A DNA stretch of 13,351 nt from Sporosarcina sp. GTDB taxonomy: Bacteria > Bacillota > Bacilli > Bacillales_A > Planococcaceae. Position numbers and translations under genes: made by a program. This document shows positions 1-6,716 of the stretch, one piece after another (the stretch's first letter is position 1; every line of letters begins with the position of its first letter). Location of the stretch: assembly GCA_029263945.1 (NCBI GenBank), contig JARIDM010000168.1, positions 1 to 13,351 of the forward strand, given 5' to 3'. The notes below the pieces were generated by a model. The model had not been told where the DNA came from, searched no databases, and worked only from the letters and a program-made list of their open reading frames with translations.

Positions 1-97
1 TTTGTTCTTCTCCAGATTCACCTTTATCATCGTTACCGCAAGCTGCTAAAACAAGCAACATTGCAAATGCCATAAATACTACTGAAAATTTTCTCAC
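1..97 (-). CDS. Lipoprotein, N-terminal fragment (runs off window)
   Basis: Only the first 32 codons are in the window. The start is GTG (positions 97-95), 6 nt after an AGGGGG ribosome site at 104-109. The peptide begins MRKFSVVFMAFAMLLVLAAC, a textbook bacterial lipoprotein signal: basic n-region (R2, K3), hydrophobic core, and the lipobox LAAC with the lipidated Cys at residue 20. A Gly/Asn/Asp/Glu-rich tether follows. The mature protein should be anchored on the outer face of the cytoplasmic membrane. The function cannot be read from this fragment. Solute-binding proteins and small stress lipoproteins both start this way. Confidence 0.85.
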   Translation of the reverse strand, partial: MRKFSVVFMAFAMLLVLAACGNDDKGESGEEQ

Positions 98-109
98 GTT
101 TTTCCCCCT

Positions 110-549
110 AGTTTTATTAACAAAAATAGATTTGCTATAGTTAAAAACCTACCATAGCTAAAATTAGAATTCAAATCGGTACAGGTAGTAAATTCGTAAT
201 ATTGAAAATGTCAAGTGCCTTTAAACCTACATAGCGGTAGTGCTCAACGCATATTTTAAAAAATATAAAATTTATTTATATTTTTTCTAAAATACTGGAA
301 AATTTGGCTAAAAAGCAAAAATAAAAAATAAATTTTGCAAAGTAAAAAAAAAGAGAGTTAAGCATTATCTTGTCTTATTATAATAATAAAACTATAAATA
401 TAATGTAAATATGATTAAAAATAATTAACACCCATTTAATGGTTTATATGTTTATCGCTTTCATTTCCAGGAAATAAGATCCATTTAAAAATTATTTATT
501 TGTGTCTAAAAAACGAATAGTGACTTTAAAAGCTGTCATTTCACTTTTT
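110..549. other. Long AT-rich non-coding upstream region of the lipoprotein gene
   Basis: About 440 bp with no convincing open frame. It is extremely AT-rich, with several A/T runs (for example around 260-350 and 540-558). On the minus strand a perfect TTGACA lies at 209-214, but no good -10 follows at 17-18 bp (TACTAC at best), so it is only a weak promoter candidate for the lipoprotein gene. Two imperfect direct repeats of the form TTAAA(AA)CCTAC(C)ATAGC lie at 221-235 and 141-158. I see no recognisable riboswitch, RNA gene or mobile element end. Confidence 0.5.
141..235. repeat. Pair of imperfect direct repeats upstream of lipoprotein gene
   Basis: TTAAAAACCTACCATAGC (141-158) and TTAAACCTACATAGC (221-235) share the cores CCTAC and ATAGC, with one extra C and two extra A in the first copy. 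Start-to-start spacing is 80 bp. They flank the candidate minus-strand -35 box at 209-214, so regulator binding sites are conceivable. In so AT-rich a region chance resemblance is possible, though the GC-containing core makes it less likely. Confidence 0.3.
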
Positions 550-681
550 TTATTTTTTGCATATGTATTTTATGCGTTTCCAATCAATTTTATCATAAGG
601 TTTTGTTGCGCCACTGCCTAGACAAATCATCGGGTTGAAACGTTCCCGCACAATCGGTTGCGTCGTTGTCGCAGAATAAGA
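550..681 (-). pseudogene. Possible gene remnant (C-terminal tail of an unrecognised protein)
   Basis: A minus-strand open stretch of 43 codons after a stop ends in TAA at 552-550. It has no ribosome site and no start codon at its beginning; the only ATG falls at codon 18. The stretch at 600-680 is distinctly more GC-rich than its surroundings. The peptide, for example QPIVRERFNPMICLGSGATK (codons 8-27) followed by a tail with YDKIDW and KRIKYI, has natural-looking protein composition, as expected from the decayed 3' end of a gene. I do not recognise the family. It may equally be chance; a protein search of the tail would decide. Confidence 0.3.
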
Positions 682-707
682 TTATGATGAAAATGATGCA
701 TTCATAT

Positions 708-749
708 AAAAAAAGCGAAGCAATGGAATAAATATTCCACTGCTTCGCT
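708..749 (-). terminator. Rho-independent terminator of the ABC-F/nfuN/cvfC operon
   Basis: Arms 714-730 and 733-749 form a 17-bp stem with one G-U pair (the strand change A/G near 723). Read on the minus strand it is followed at once by seven U (714-708). It begins 6 bp beyond the cvfC stop codon, so it closes that operon. Confidence 0.92.
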
Positions 750-755
750 CTCAAT

Positions 756-1889
756 TTAAGTTTCATTATTTGCGCGTGCCTCTGTCATTTGTTTCCAAAT
801 GGAACCTTCTGCTTCTTTTCCTTCGTTAATTCTTCCAATCGCCATTCGAATTTGTAATTTAACTTCAAACTCAGGGTCGTTTTCTTTTCTTTTTAGAGCG
901 TCTAGCGCATGTTCTGTACCTGTTTCATATAAAAACATCGCCGCACGCCATCTGACTAGTTTATTGCGGTCATCTAATAATTTGATTGCTGCAGGTTCAA
1001 AAGCCTCAAAACCTAAATCGCTCAAACAATCAGCAGCTGTTCGTCTTACTGCCCAACTTTTATCCTTTAAAGCTTTTTCTATATAGGGAATGACGCCCTC
1101 GTCTTCAATCATCCCTAAATAGACTGTTGCGAGTCGGCGAATAGACATTTTCTCATCTTCTAGTGCCAAATTAAGCAATGGAAGATCCGCTAAATCTGGA
1201 TCTGGCATTTGATCTAACAGTTGGAACCGCTTTTCCCATTCATCAACTTTAAATTCTTCAAGCGTAATTTTACTACCTCTTTGAATGGGATCTTCTTTAC
1301 CTACTGTTGATTGGTGGATAATTTCATTTAGTCGTTGATCGGGATAGGCGGCTTCTACTTCTTGAAGAAGGATTTCACCGATTTCTGTTTTTTTACCGTA
1401 TCGAATCCCGTAATCGACCCATTTTCTTAACAGTATATAGTTTTCAACTTCTACCCCTTGGACTTCATCCATCGCTTTTAGGAAACGTTCACTTAATCCA
1501 AAACGTTCTTCTGAATCGCTGTTGAATACTTTAATTTGAAGTGGGATGTCTTTATATGTCTGAACGTGTACATATACTTCCCCGTAACGATCGTCAATCA
1601 CTTCTTCGTCACTTGTTGTACCTTGATTACTTTCTTTTTTTAGCACAGCTTCTATATCTGCAAGAATTGCCTCCCAAGGGACATTGCCTGCACGTTCAAC
1701 GGCCATAAAATTCATGACATGATAAATGCCACGAATCCCTTTAATCGAAAGTAGGTCAGACATTGGATAAGATACGTTTTCTGCATCTGCTTTCTTATAG
1801 TTATAACTCTCTCCCATTGGCAGTTCAGTATTTAGGACGATTTTCATAGAATTTGGACTTGGGGTAGGCTCGATTGTTACAATTTCCAA
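756..1889 (-). CDS. cvfC: CvfC/YpgR-like protein (Nfu N-terminal domain plus HEAT repeats)
   Basis: 377 residues, the same size as Bacillus YpgR and close to Staphylococcus CvfC (conserved virulence factor C). Residues 1-87 form an Nfu/NifU N-terminal (Nfu_N) domain with the motifs TPSPNSMK, LPMGESYNYKK and GIYHVMNFMAVER. The middle is a helical linker. Residues about 225-360 are HEAT-type repeats with recurring (V/I)RR or VRWRAA helices. No cysteine motif of an Fe-S scaffold is present in the Nfu part, so a scaffold role is unlikely; HEAT repeats suggest protein binding. The start is TTG (1889-1887), chosen because AAGGAGGT lies 8 nt upstream. That site overlaps the TAA of the preceding gene (13 nt between genes), which points to coupled translation. 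It is the last gene of a three-gene operon. In S. aureus the homologue affects virulence-factor production; its molecular role is not known to me. Confidence 0.9.
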   Translation of the reverse strand: MEIVTIEPTPSPNSMKIVLNTELPMGESYNYKKADAENVSYPMSDLLSIKGIRGIYHVMNFMAVERAGNVPWEAILADIEAVLKKESNQGTTSDEEVIDDRYGEVYVHVQTYKDIPLQIKVFNSDSEERFGLSERFLKAMDEVQGVEVENYILLRKWVDYGIRYGKKTEIGEILLQEVEAAYPDQRLNEIIHQSTVGKEDPIQRGSKITLEEFKVDEWEKRFQLLDQMPDPDLADLPLLNLALEDEKMSIRRLATVYLGMIEDEGVIPYIEKALKDKSWAVRRTAADCLSDLGFEAFEPAAIKLLDDRNKLVRWRAAMFLYETGTEHALDALKRKENDPEFEVKLQIRMAIGRINEGKEAEGSIWKQMTEARANNET

Positions 1890-1902
1890 CGAAATGACCT
1901 CC

Positions 1903-2163
1903 TTATTTCTTTGGGATAACAGTTTCTATTGCTGGTAATATCTCGTCCCACGAGACATCTCCGTCTCTTTCAACTGCCATAAAGTTCATGACATGATAAA
2001 TGCCGATAACGCCATTGACTTTTAAAACAGATGCAGCAGGTTCCGCAGCTGTTTCAGCGTCTTTCTTCTTATAGTTATAGCTCGTTCCTGATGGTAATTC
2101 TGTATCAAGTACAACTCGCATTGAATTTGGATTTGGTGTTTGTTCAATTGCTGTAATTTTCAT
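1903..2163 (-). CDS. Stand-alone Nfu N-terminal-domain protein
   Basis: 86 residues consisting only of an Nfu_N domain: TPNPNSMR near residues 9-16, LPSGTSYNYKK near 23-33 and IYHVMNFMAVER in the second half. It aligns without gaps to the first 86 residues of the neighbouring CvfC with roughly 50 identical positions by eye, so the two arose by duplication. There is no cysteine at all, hence no cluster-binding CxxC. The ATG start (2163) has AGGGGG 8 nt upstream. The stop is 13 nt before the cvfC TTG and contributes bases to its ribosome site; the ABC-F stop lies 30 nt upstream. The function is unknown. It could form mixed assemblies with the CvfC Nfu_N domain, which is inference. Confidence 0.88.
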   Translation of the reverse strand: MKITAIEQTPNPNSMRVVLDTELPSGTSYNYKKKDAETAAEPAASVLKVNGVIGIYHVMNFMAVERDGDVSWDEILPAIETVIPKK

Positions 2164-2193
2164 TTGAAATTCCCCCTATTAGTGTTTGTTGCT

Positions 2194-4074
2194 TTAATTT
2201 TCTTGTAATTCTTCTAAATATGTCCATCGTTCAAACAACTTTTCATATTTAGCATTCATTTCTTCCGACTTTTCGGTCAATAATCTTAGTTTATCATAAT
2301 CCGATCCTGCTGATGCCATTTCGCTTTCTGTTACTTCTAGTTCAGTTTCAATTACTTCTATTTCTTTTTCAAGCGTTTCCCATTCTTTTCTTTCAGCATA
2401 GGACAACCGTTTCTTTTTATCTTTGGTTTCTACTACGAGTTCAGGAGCAGCTGATTGCTGTTTCACCACTTCAGGTGCAACATAGTCCTCAAGATACTCT
2501 GTGTAGCTCCCTAACCATGTATCTACGTTACCAGTGCCATCTAACACCCATAACTTCGTTGAAGTTCGATCTAAAAAGAAGCGGTCGTGAGAAATGGTCA
2601 TGACAACACCTGGGAATGATTCAACAAACTCCTCTAGAACAGAGAGTGTTTCAAGATCCAAATCGTTGGTCGGTTCGTCAAGTAACAAAACATTCGGTTG
2701 CTCCATTAACAACTTCAATAAATGTAATCTTTTTCGTTCCCCACCTGAGAGTTTTTCAATTAATGTACCATGCGCTCTCGTAGGGAATAAGAATCGTTCA
2801 AGCATTTGGGATGCCGAAATTCGAGTGCCGCTTGCATCTTCAATGTCGTTAGACGTTTCACGTATATATTCGATAATCCTTTTATTATCATCCATTTTAG
2901 GAATGTGCTGTTGAAAATGAGCAATTTTAACGGTAGAGCCTCTTTCAATAATACCTGAATCTGGTGAAAGCTGTTCGGAAAATAAATTTAATAACGTTGT
3001 TTTGCCAACCCCATTTGCACCGACAACTGCAATGCGATCTCCCGATTGTAGAATACATGAGAAATCTTCAATCACTTTCTTATCGCCAAAAGATTTTGAG
3101 ATTTGCTTTGCTTCAATTACTTTTCGTCCGAGGCGTGTCGTTTTAAGCGCAACGTCCATATCTTCATTGACATTATCTTTTTGAACTTGTTCCGAAAGTG
3201 TTTCAAACCGACCGATACGTGCTTTCTGTTTAGTGGATCTCGCCCGCGCTCCCCGCTTGATCCATTTTAATTCCGTTCGGTATCTATTTCGAAGTTTATC
3301 ATCTGTAGAGGCTTGCATTTCATCGCGTAAAGCCTTTGCTTCTAAATAGTCTCCGTAATTTCCAGTATGTGAATAAAGTTGCCCTTTAGCCAACTCATAA
3401 ATATGGGTTGAGACAGCATCTAAGAAATAGCGATCATGTGTAACGAAAATAACTGCGCCTTGCTCGTTAATGAGATAGTCTTGCAGCCACTTAATGGAAT
3501 CTACATCTAAGTGGTTCGTTGGCTCATCTAATAATAATAAATCAGCAGGCTCGATGAGGACTTTTGCCAAGGCAACACGTTTTTGTTGCCCACCTGACAG
3601 TTCTCCCATTTTCTTATCGAATGTATCAACGCCGAGACGTGTTAAAATCGTTCGAGCTTTTGCATTTAAATCCCAACCGGAAGAATTGTCCATATCATTT
3701 TGAGCATCAGAGAATTTTGATTGATTCTCTTCAGATTCTGGATTTTCGGTTAGTGCTTGGAGTGCGTACTCATAATCTAAGTTTATACGAATAATAGGTG
3801 CATCACTCATAAAGACGGTTTCCATCACTGATAACTCAGGATCTACTATCGGTTCTTGCGGTAAATACGTAATTCTATAATTATTGGGGTGAACCATAGA
3901 AATCGTGTCCGCGTCTGCGACACCCATAAGTATGGAGAGTAACGTAGACTTTCCTGTTCCGTTGACACCAATTAATCCAGCTTTTTCACCGCTAGAAATT
4001 GTAAATTCAATATCTGTAAATAATGTTTTTGCCCCTACCGTATTGGATAAGTTTTCAACAATCAATTGACTCAT
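2194..4074 (-). CDS. yfmR: ABC-F family ATPase, Uup/YfmR type
   Basis: 626 residues with two fused nucleotide-binding domains and no membrane segments, which is the ABC-F plan. Domain 1: Walker A GVNGTGKST (36-44), signature LSGGQQKR (159-166), Walker B LLLLDEPTNHLD (179-190). Linker about 243-310 is charged and helical with KWIKRGARARSTKQKAR, the tRNA-interaction arm of ABC-F proteins. Domain 2: Walker A GANGVGKTT (about 351), signature LSGGERKR (about 440), then LLLLDEPTNDLD. The last about 80 residues are a Glu/Lys-rich coiled coil, the C-terminal domain found in Uup and B. subtilis YfmR. Such proteins bind the ribosomal E site and help relieve stalled or hindered translation; YfmR is linked to EF-P function. 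Antibiotic resistance is less likely given the Uup-type tail. The start has GGAAGTGA 4 nt upstream. First gene of the operon. Confidence 0.93.
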   Translation of the reverse strand: MSQLIVENLSNTVGAKTLFTDIEFTISSGEKAGLIGVNGTGKSTLLSILMGVADADTISMVHPNNYRITYLPQEPIVDPELSVMETVFMSDAPIIRINLDYEYALQALTENPESEENQSKFSDAQNDMDNSSGWDLNAKARTILTRLGVDTFDKKMGELSGGQQKRVALAKVLIEPADLLLLDEPTNHLDVDSIKWLQDYLINEQGAVIFVTHDRYFLDAVSTHIYELAKGQLYSHTGNYGDYLEAKALRDEMQASTDDKLRNRYRTELKWIKRGARARSTKQKARIGRFETLSEQVQKDNVNEDMDVALKTTRLGRKVIEAKQISKSFGDKKVIEDFSCILQSGDRIAVVGANGVGKTTLLNLFSEQLSPDSGIIERGSTVKIAHFQQHIPKMDDNKRIIEYIRETSNDIEDASGTRISASQMLERFLFPTRAHGTLIEKLSGGERKRLHLLKLLMEQPNVLLLDEPTNDLDLETLSVLEEFVESFPGVVMTISHDRFFLDRTSTKLWVLDGTGNVDTWLGSYTEYLEDYVAPEVVKQQSAAPELVVETKDKKKRLSYAERKEWETLEKEIEVIETELEVTESEMASAGSDYDKLRLLTEKSEEMNAKYEKLFERWTYLEELQEN

Positions 4075-4109
4075 TCATTCACTTCCGTTTCTAATCTATA
4101 CATAACCCT

Positions 4110-4138
4110 ATCATAGCTTATTTAATGCTTTTTTTGAA
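4110..4138 (-). promoter_or_regulatory. Candidate SigA promoter of the ABC-F operon
   Basis: On the minus strand TTCAAA (4138-4133) and TATGAT (4115-4110) are separated by 17 bp, giving 4/6 and 5/6 matches to the SigA boxes. Transcription would begin near 4103, leaving a leader of about 29 nt that contains the GGAAGTGA ribosome site. Confidence 0.55.
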
Positions 4139-4159
4139 TGGGTATGCTTTAAAAAGCAG

Positions 4160-4182
4160 AAACATGGGTTCTTCTCATGTTT
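4160..4182. repeat. Inverted repeat in the divergent ABC-F/nat intergenic region
   Basis: AAACATG (4160-4166) and CATGTTT (4176-4182) are perfect arms around a 9-nt centre. It sits upstream of both divergent genes. It could be an operator. A terminator role is unlikely because no gene ends here. Confidence 0.35.
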
Positions 4183-4251
4183 TCTTGCAAGTTACCTGTC
4201 ATGTGATGCGCGTCAACCTATCGTACATTATGCTCTTTATTGAAAACATTT

Positions 4252-4311
4252 TTGTATTTGAGGATGGAGATACTATTAATTCTTTGTAAACGCCTTCAAC
4301 TACGTTATGAT
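4252..4311 (+). promoter_or_regulatory. Candidate promoter region of nat
   Basis: Two overlapping possibilities: TTGTAT (4252-4257), 16 bp, TATTAA (4274-4279); and TTTGTA (4283-4288), 17 bp, TATGAT (4306-4311). The second has the better -10, but its transcript would start around 4318, inside the AGGTGA ribosome site, so the first fits translation better. Confidence 0.3.
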
Positions 4312-4328
4312 AAAAATAGGTGATAAAA

Positions 4329-5084
4329 ATGAATGAAGAAAAATATTTAGGCAGATTTAACGCACAAAAAGAAGAACCATCTCTTACTCATTTATCCATG
4401 CTTCAAAATTTACATTTAGAGCAAATTCCATTTGAAAACTTAGACGTTATCAATCGCATTCCGATTTATCTTAATTTAAGCTTAATTTATGATAAAATTG
4501 TCAATCATCATCGTGGCGGCTATTGTTATGAATTGAACGGCCTTTTCCAGGCATTGTTAGAGGGGCTTGGTTATTCTTCACATCTCGTCGCAGCTACTGT
4601 TTTAAGACCGTCTGGAGAATGGGCAAAAGCAGATACACATGCAGCAATTCTTGTCTATTTGGACGAGCCTTACTTAGTCGATGTTGGATTTGGCGCCAAT
4701 ACACCTAGAATTCCTATACCACTAAGTGGAGCGCCTCGTAATGATGTTAGCGCCGCATACAAAGTCCAACAGCATAGTAAAGATGTATTTGATCTAATTC
4801 GTTACACCGGTGTAAAAGAACAAACGCTATACAGATTTAAAACGACCAAGAGAGACTTAGTCGATTTTCATGAAGGGTGTGTATTTAACCAGGTCTCGGA
4901 AGAATCAACTTTTACACACAAGGATATTGTGACGCGTGCGACATCGACTGGAAGAGTGACGTTAATAGACCGCACATTAACAAAGTACGGCAAAGGAGAA
5001 CCTAAGAAAACGCTTCTTTCAGCAACAGAAAAAATAAACGTTCTCCAAGATGTTTTTAAAATTGGTTTACAGAAAGAAGAATAG
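4329..5084 (+). CDS. nat: Arylamine N-acetyltransferase
   Basis: 251 residues. Transfers acetyl from acetyl-CoA to arylamines and hydrazines through a Cys-His-Asp triad in the cytosol. All three parts are visible in the expected order and spacing: Cys66 in RGGYCYELNG, His104 in DTHAAILV, Asp118 in LVDVGFG. The N-terminal FENLD (35-39) is also typical of the family. The ATG at 4329 is preferred because AGGTGA (4318-4323) lies 5 nt upstream; an in-frame GTG at 4320 would place the ribosome site inside the gene. In Bacillus relatives such enzymes detoxify aromatic amines; the natural substrate here is unknown. Only 30 bp separate it from the first DUF948 gene, which carries its own candidate promoter over the nat stop codon. 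Confidence 0.92.
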   Translation: MNEEKYLGRFNAQKEEPSLTHLSMLQNLHLEQIPFENLDVINRIPIYLNLSLIYDKIVNHHRGGYCYELNGLFQALLEGLGYSSHLVAATVLRPSGEWAKADTHAAILVYLDEPYLVDVGFGANTPRIPIPLSGAPRNDVSAAYKVQQHSKDVFDLIRYTGVKEQTLYRFKTTKRDLVDFHEGCVFNQVSEESTFTHKDIVTRATSTGRVTLIDRTLTKYGKGEPKKTLLSATEKINVLQDVFKIGLQKEE

Positions 5085-5090
5085 TGGTAC
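5065..5090 (+). promoter_or_regulatory. SigB-like promoter motif before the plus-strand DUF948 pair
   Basis: GTTTAC (5065-5070), 14 bp, TGGTAC (5085-5090), compared with the general-stress SigB consensus GTTTAA, 12-15 bp, GGGTAT. It overlaps the end of nat. The minus-strand DUF948 pair has an almost identical arrangement at 7191-7165, which raises its credibility, as does the known SigB control of B. subtilis ytxG. The -10 match is only partial. Confidence 0.3.
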
Positions 5091-5114
5091 AAAATAAGAA
5101 GAGGTGATGACTAA

Positions 5115-5612
5115 ATGGACATTCTTTTATACATTAGTGCTGCCATCGCTGCGCTTTCAATTTTGCTGATCGCAATATTTGTCGTGATTACATTGAAAAG
5201 TGCAAAACAAACGATGGGTGAAGTATCAGAAACACTAAAACGAGTGGAAACGAAAGTAAACGGTGTTACTGAAAAAGCAAATCGCTTAGTGGAACGAACG
5301 AATCACATAGCTGAAGATGCTGAACAAAAGTTACAATCGTTTAACAGCTTAGCTGAATCGGCAAAAAACTTTGAAAGCACAACCAATCATTTACAAAGTT
5401 CTTTTAAAGAAGTAGCAAATCAAGTTTCTAATCCACCTGAAAAACAGCGTAAAATTGTAGAGCAAGCAGGTGTGGTTACAGAAACAATCGCAAGAATTTA
5501 CTTTAATTTCAAACGTGTGAAGGACCAACAAGAAAAAAGAAAGCAAACAAAACCAAAACAAACACAAAAACAGTTACCAATTCCTCAAAAGAAACTTGAA
5601 TATCGAGACTAA
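5115..5612 (+). CDS. DUF948 membrane-anchored protein (YtxG-like), copy A1
   Basis: 165 residues. Residues about 4-28 form one hydrophobic membrane helix directly after a short N-terminus. The following about 110 residues are polar with heptad-like spacing (KRVETKVNGVTEKANRLVER), predicted to be a long amphipathic coiled coil. The tail (about 135-165) is very rich in Lys, Gln and Pro. This is the layout of DUF948/YtxG proteins, some of which are general-stress induced in Bacillus; the biochemical function is unknown. The ATG is preceded by GAGGTGATG. The next gene follows after 23 bp, so the two form an operon. It is the positional counterpart of the gene at 6717-7139, the first gene of the opposing pair. 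Confidence 0.82.
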   Translation: MDILLYISAAIAALSILLIAIFVVITLKSAKQTMGEVSETLKRVETKVNGVTEKANRLVERTNHIAEDAEQKLQSFNSLAESAKNFESTTNHLQSSFKEVANQVSNPPEKQRKIVEQAGVVTETIARIYFNFKRVKDQQEKRKQTKPKQTQKQLPIPQKKLEYRD

Positions 5613-5635
5613 ATGATAGAAATGAGGCGAATCGT

Positions 5636-6085
5636 ATGGATTGGATAGGTATTGGCGTTCTCATTATCGGCGTTGCATTTTCAGCACTCGTCATTGTTTT
5701 AATTAAACCGTTAAGGAAGTTAACCGATGTACTTAAAGGTGTAGAACAAACGACAGAACGGTTACCTAAAGTGTTAGATGACAGTGCAACTCAGGCGCAT
5801 GAAGTATTTCAAAATGTCAATGCGACTTTAGTAAATGTAAACGAACAAGTACAAAGCGTTAATCCTGTGCTACATATCGTCAAAGATGCTGGAGAAGCTT
5901 CTCAGCAATTAACAGCTGTTGCGCTTGAAAAAACGCTTGAATTAAAGAAAAACACAACAGAAGCAAAAGAATTTACGGATCGTAAGAGATACCAAGGGTT
6001 TTATGGCATTGTTTCATTCTTTTTTTACCTCTTTCAAAACAAAAAAGATTTAAAAGAGTCTTTACCAAAAGTTAATGCCAAATAA
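5636..6085 (+). CDS. DUF948 membrane-anchored protein, copy A2
   Basis: 149 residues: N-terminal membrane helix (about 4-25, GIGVLIIG), an amphipathic middle with TERLPKVLDD and VNATLVNVNEQV, then a second short hydrophobic stretch (121-133) beginning GFYG and ending before KKDLKESLP. It is a full-length paralogue of the oppositely oriented gene at 6256-6696: both open MD(W/L)xGIGVL and both have GFYG at exactly residues 121-124. GAGG 8 nt before the ATG serves as ribosome site. The hairpin at 6084-6132 begins at its stop codon. The role is unknown; a membrane-associated coiled-coil protein of the YtxG type. Confidence 0.82.
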   Translation: MDWIGIGVLIIGVAFSALVIVLIKPLRKLTDVLKGVEQTTERLPKVLDDSATQAHEVFQNVNATLVNVNEQVQSVNPVLHIVKDAGEASQQLTAVALEKTLELKKNTTEAKEFTDRKRYQGFYGIVSFFFYLFQNKKDLKESLPKVNAK

Positions 6086-6132
6086 AAACATAGCGTGTGG
6101 AGTTTATTTTAACTCCTGCACGCTATGTTTTT
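6084..6132. terminator. Bidirectional terminator between the two DUF948 operons
   Basis: Arms 6084-6104 and 6111-6132 pair over about 20 bp (AAAAACATAGCGTG with its complement, then GGAGTT/AACTCC) with one small mismatch or bulge. The outer A/T runs supply a U tail on both strands: TTTTTG on plus, TTTTTATTT on minus. It ends both converging operons. The right arm also encodes the last residues of the small minus-strand gene whose stop codon lies in the loop. Confidence 0.9.
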
Positions 6133-6259
6133 GTTTAATTTCGTTTTTAACATCTTCTTTGATCCCTTTAAGTTCGACTGCTCGCTTTTTACCATCTTCA
6201 TAAAATTGTTTTTTACGTTCTTGAATGCGCTGGATAAGTGGTTTTTTGACTTCTATCAT
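6104..6259 (-). CDS. Small lysine-rich protein, translationally coupled to DUF948 gene
   Basis: An uninterrupted 51-codon frame starting MIEVKKPLIQRIQERKKQ (ATG at 6259-6257) and ending in TAA at 6106-6104. Its ATG overlaps the TGA of the upstream DUF948 gene as ATGA, the classic coupling arrangement. A weak AAAGGA lies about 12 nt upstream. The product is very basic and hydrophilic (many Lys and Glu, one Cys-free helix-like run), with no membrane segment. Its final codons form one arm of the operon terminator, and the stop falls in the loop. I do not recognise a family. It resembles the charged cytosolic tail of DUF948/YtxH-type proteins, so it may have split from such a tail, which is inference. 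Confidence 0.68.
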   Translation of the reverse strand: MIEVKKPLIQRIQERKKQFYEDGKKRAVELKGIKEDVKNEIKQKHSVQELK

Positions 6260-6696
6260 AAGGGTGTATTGTCCTTTTTAATGTCTTTTCGCTTATTTAA
6301 TAAGTAATAGCCTAATGCGGATGAACCGTAAAAACCGCATAATTTTCTACTTTTTACTGTTTCATCTACGCCTTCAAGTTTTTTTGTTGCAGATTTTGAA
6401 ATGTCAACGAGTGATGAAGATAAAGTTCGAGTCGATTCGCCGACATCACCGATTATATAAAATAAGGGTGTTAATGTACCCAATTTCACATTTACATCTG
6501 CGAGTGTATCATTGCTGTTATGAATTAAGTTGCTTGTTTCACCTAAAAGATTATCTAGTTGTCTCGGTAATTGCTCAACTGTCTTATCTACATCTTCTAA
6601 CACATTGGCTACTTTGCTTAAAATTCGTGCTAAGAAAATTGCCAAAATTAGTAGTGCGATGCCCATTAGTAATACACCAATTCCTGTTAAATCCAC
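6256..6696 (-). CDS. DUF948 membrane-anchored protein, copy B2
   Basis: 146 residues from the GTG at 6696, chosen because GGAGG (6708-6704) sits 7 nt upstream; the longer frame to 6747 would overlap the previous gene and lacks such a site. N-terminal membrane helix about 5-26 (GIGVLLMGIALLILAIFLA), an amphipathic middle (VEQLPRQLDN, NDTLADVNVKL), and a short C-terminal hydrophobic stretch GFYGSSALGYYLL from residue 121, then KRKDIKK. Paralogue of the gene at 5636-6085 over its entire length. Second gene of the minus-strand pair, 20 bp after the stop of the first; followed by the coupled 51-codon gene. Function unknown. Confidence 0.82.
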   Translation of the reverse strand: MDLTGIGVLLMGIALLILAIFLARILSKVANVLEDVDKTVEQLPRQLDNLLGETSNLIHNSNDTLADVNVKLGTLTPLFYIIGDVGESTRTLSSSLVDISKSATKKLEGVDETVKSRKLCGFYGSSALGYYLLNKRKDIKKDNTPL

Positions 6697-6703
6697 TTGA
6701 TCT

Positions 6704-6708
6704 CCTCC
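6704..6708 (-). promoter_or_regulatory. Ribosome site deciding the GTG start of DUF948 copy B2
   Basis: A perfect GGAGG, extended to GGAGGAGAT, with 7 nt to the GTG at 6696-6694. In the longer alternative frame this site would be inside the gene and encode Gly-Gly-Asp. Confidence 0.8.
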
Positions 6709-6716
6709 GTTCGTTT

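Noticed and set aside
519..557. Terminator-like hairpin (AGTGA...TCACT followed by T-run)
   Set aside because: The stem is only 4-5 bp with a large loop and no plus-strand gene ends nearby.
2313..3794. Several plus-strand open frames opposite the ABC-F gene
   Set aside because: They are antisense shadows of a well-supported gene, with no ribosome sites and low-quality translations.
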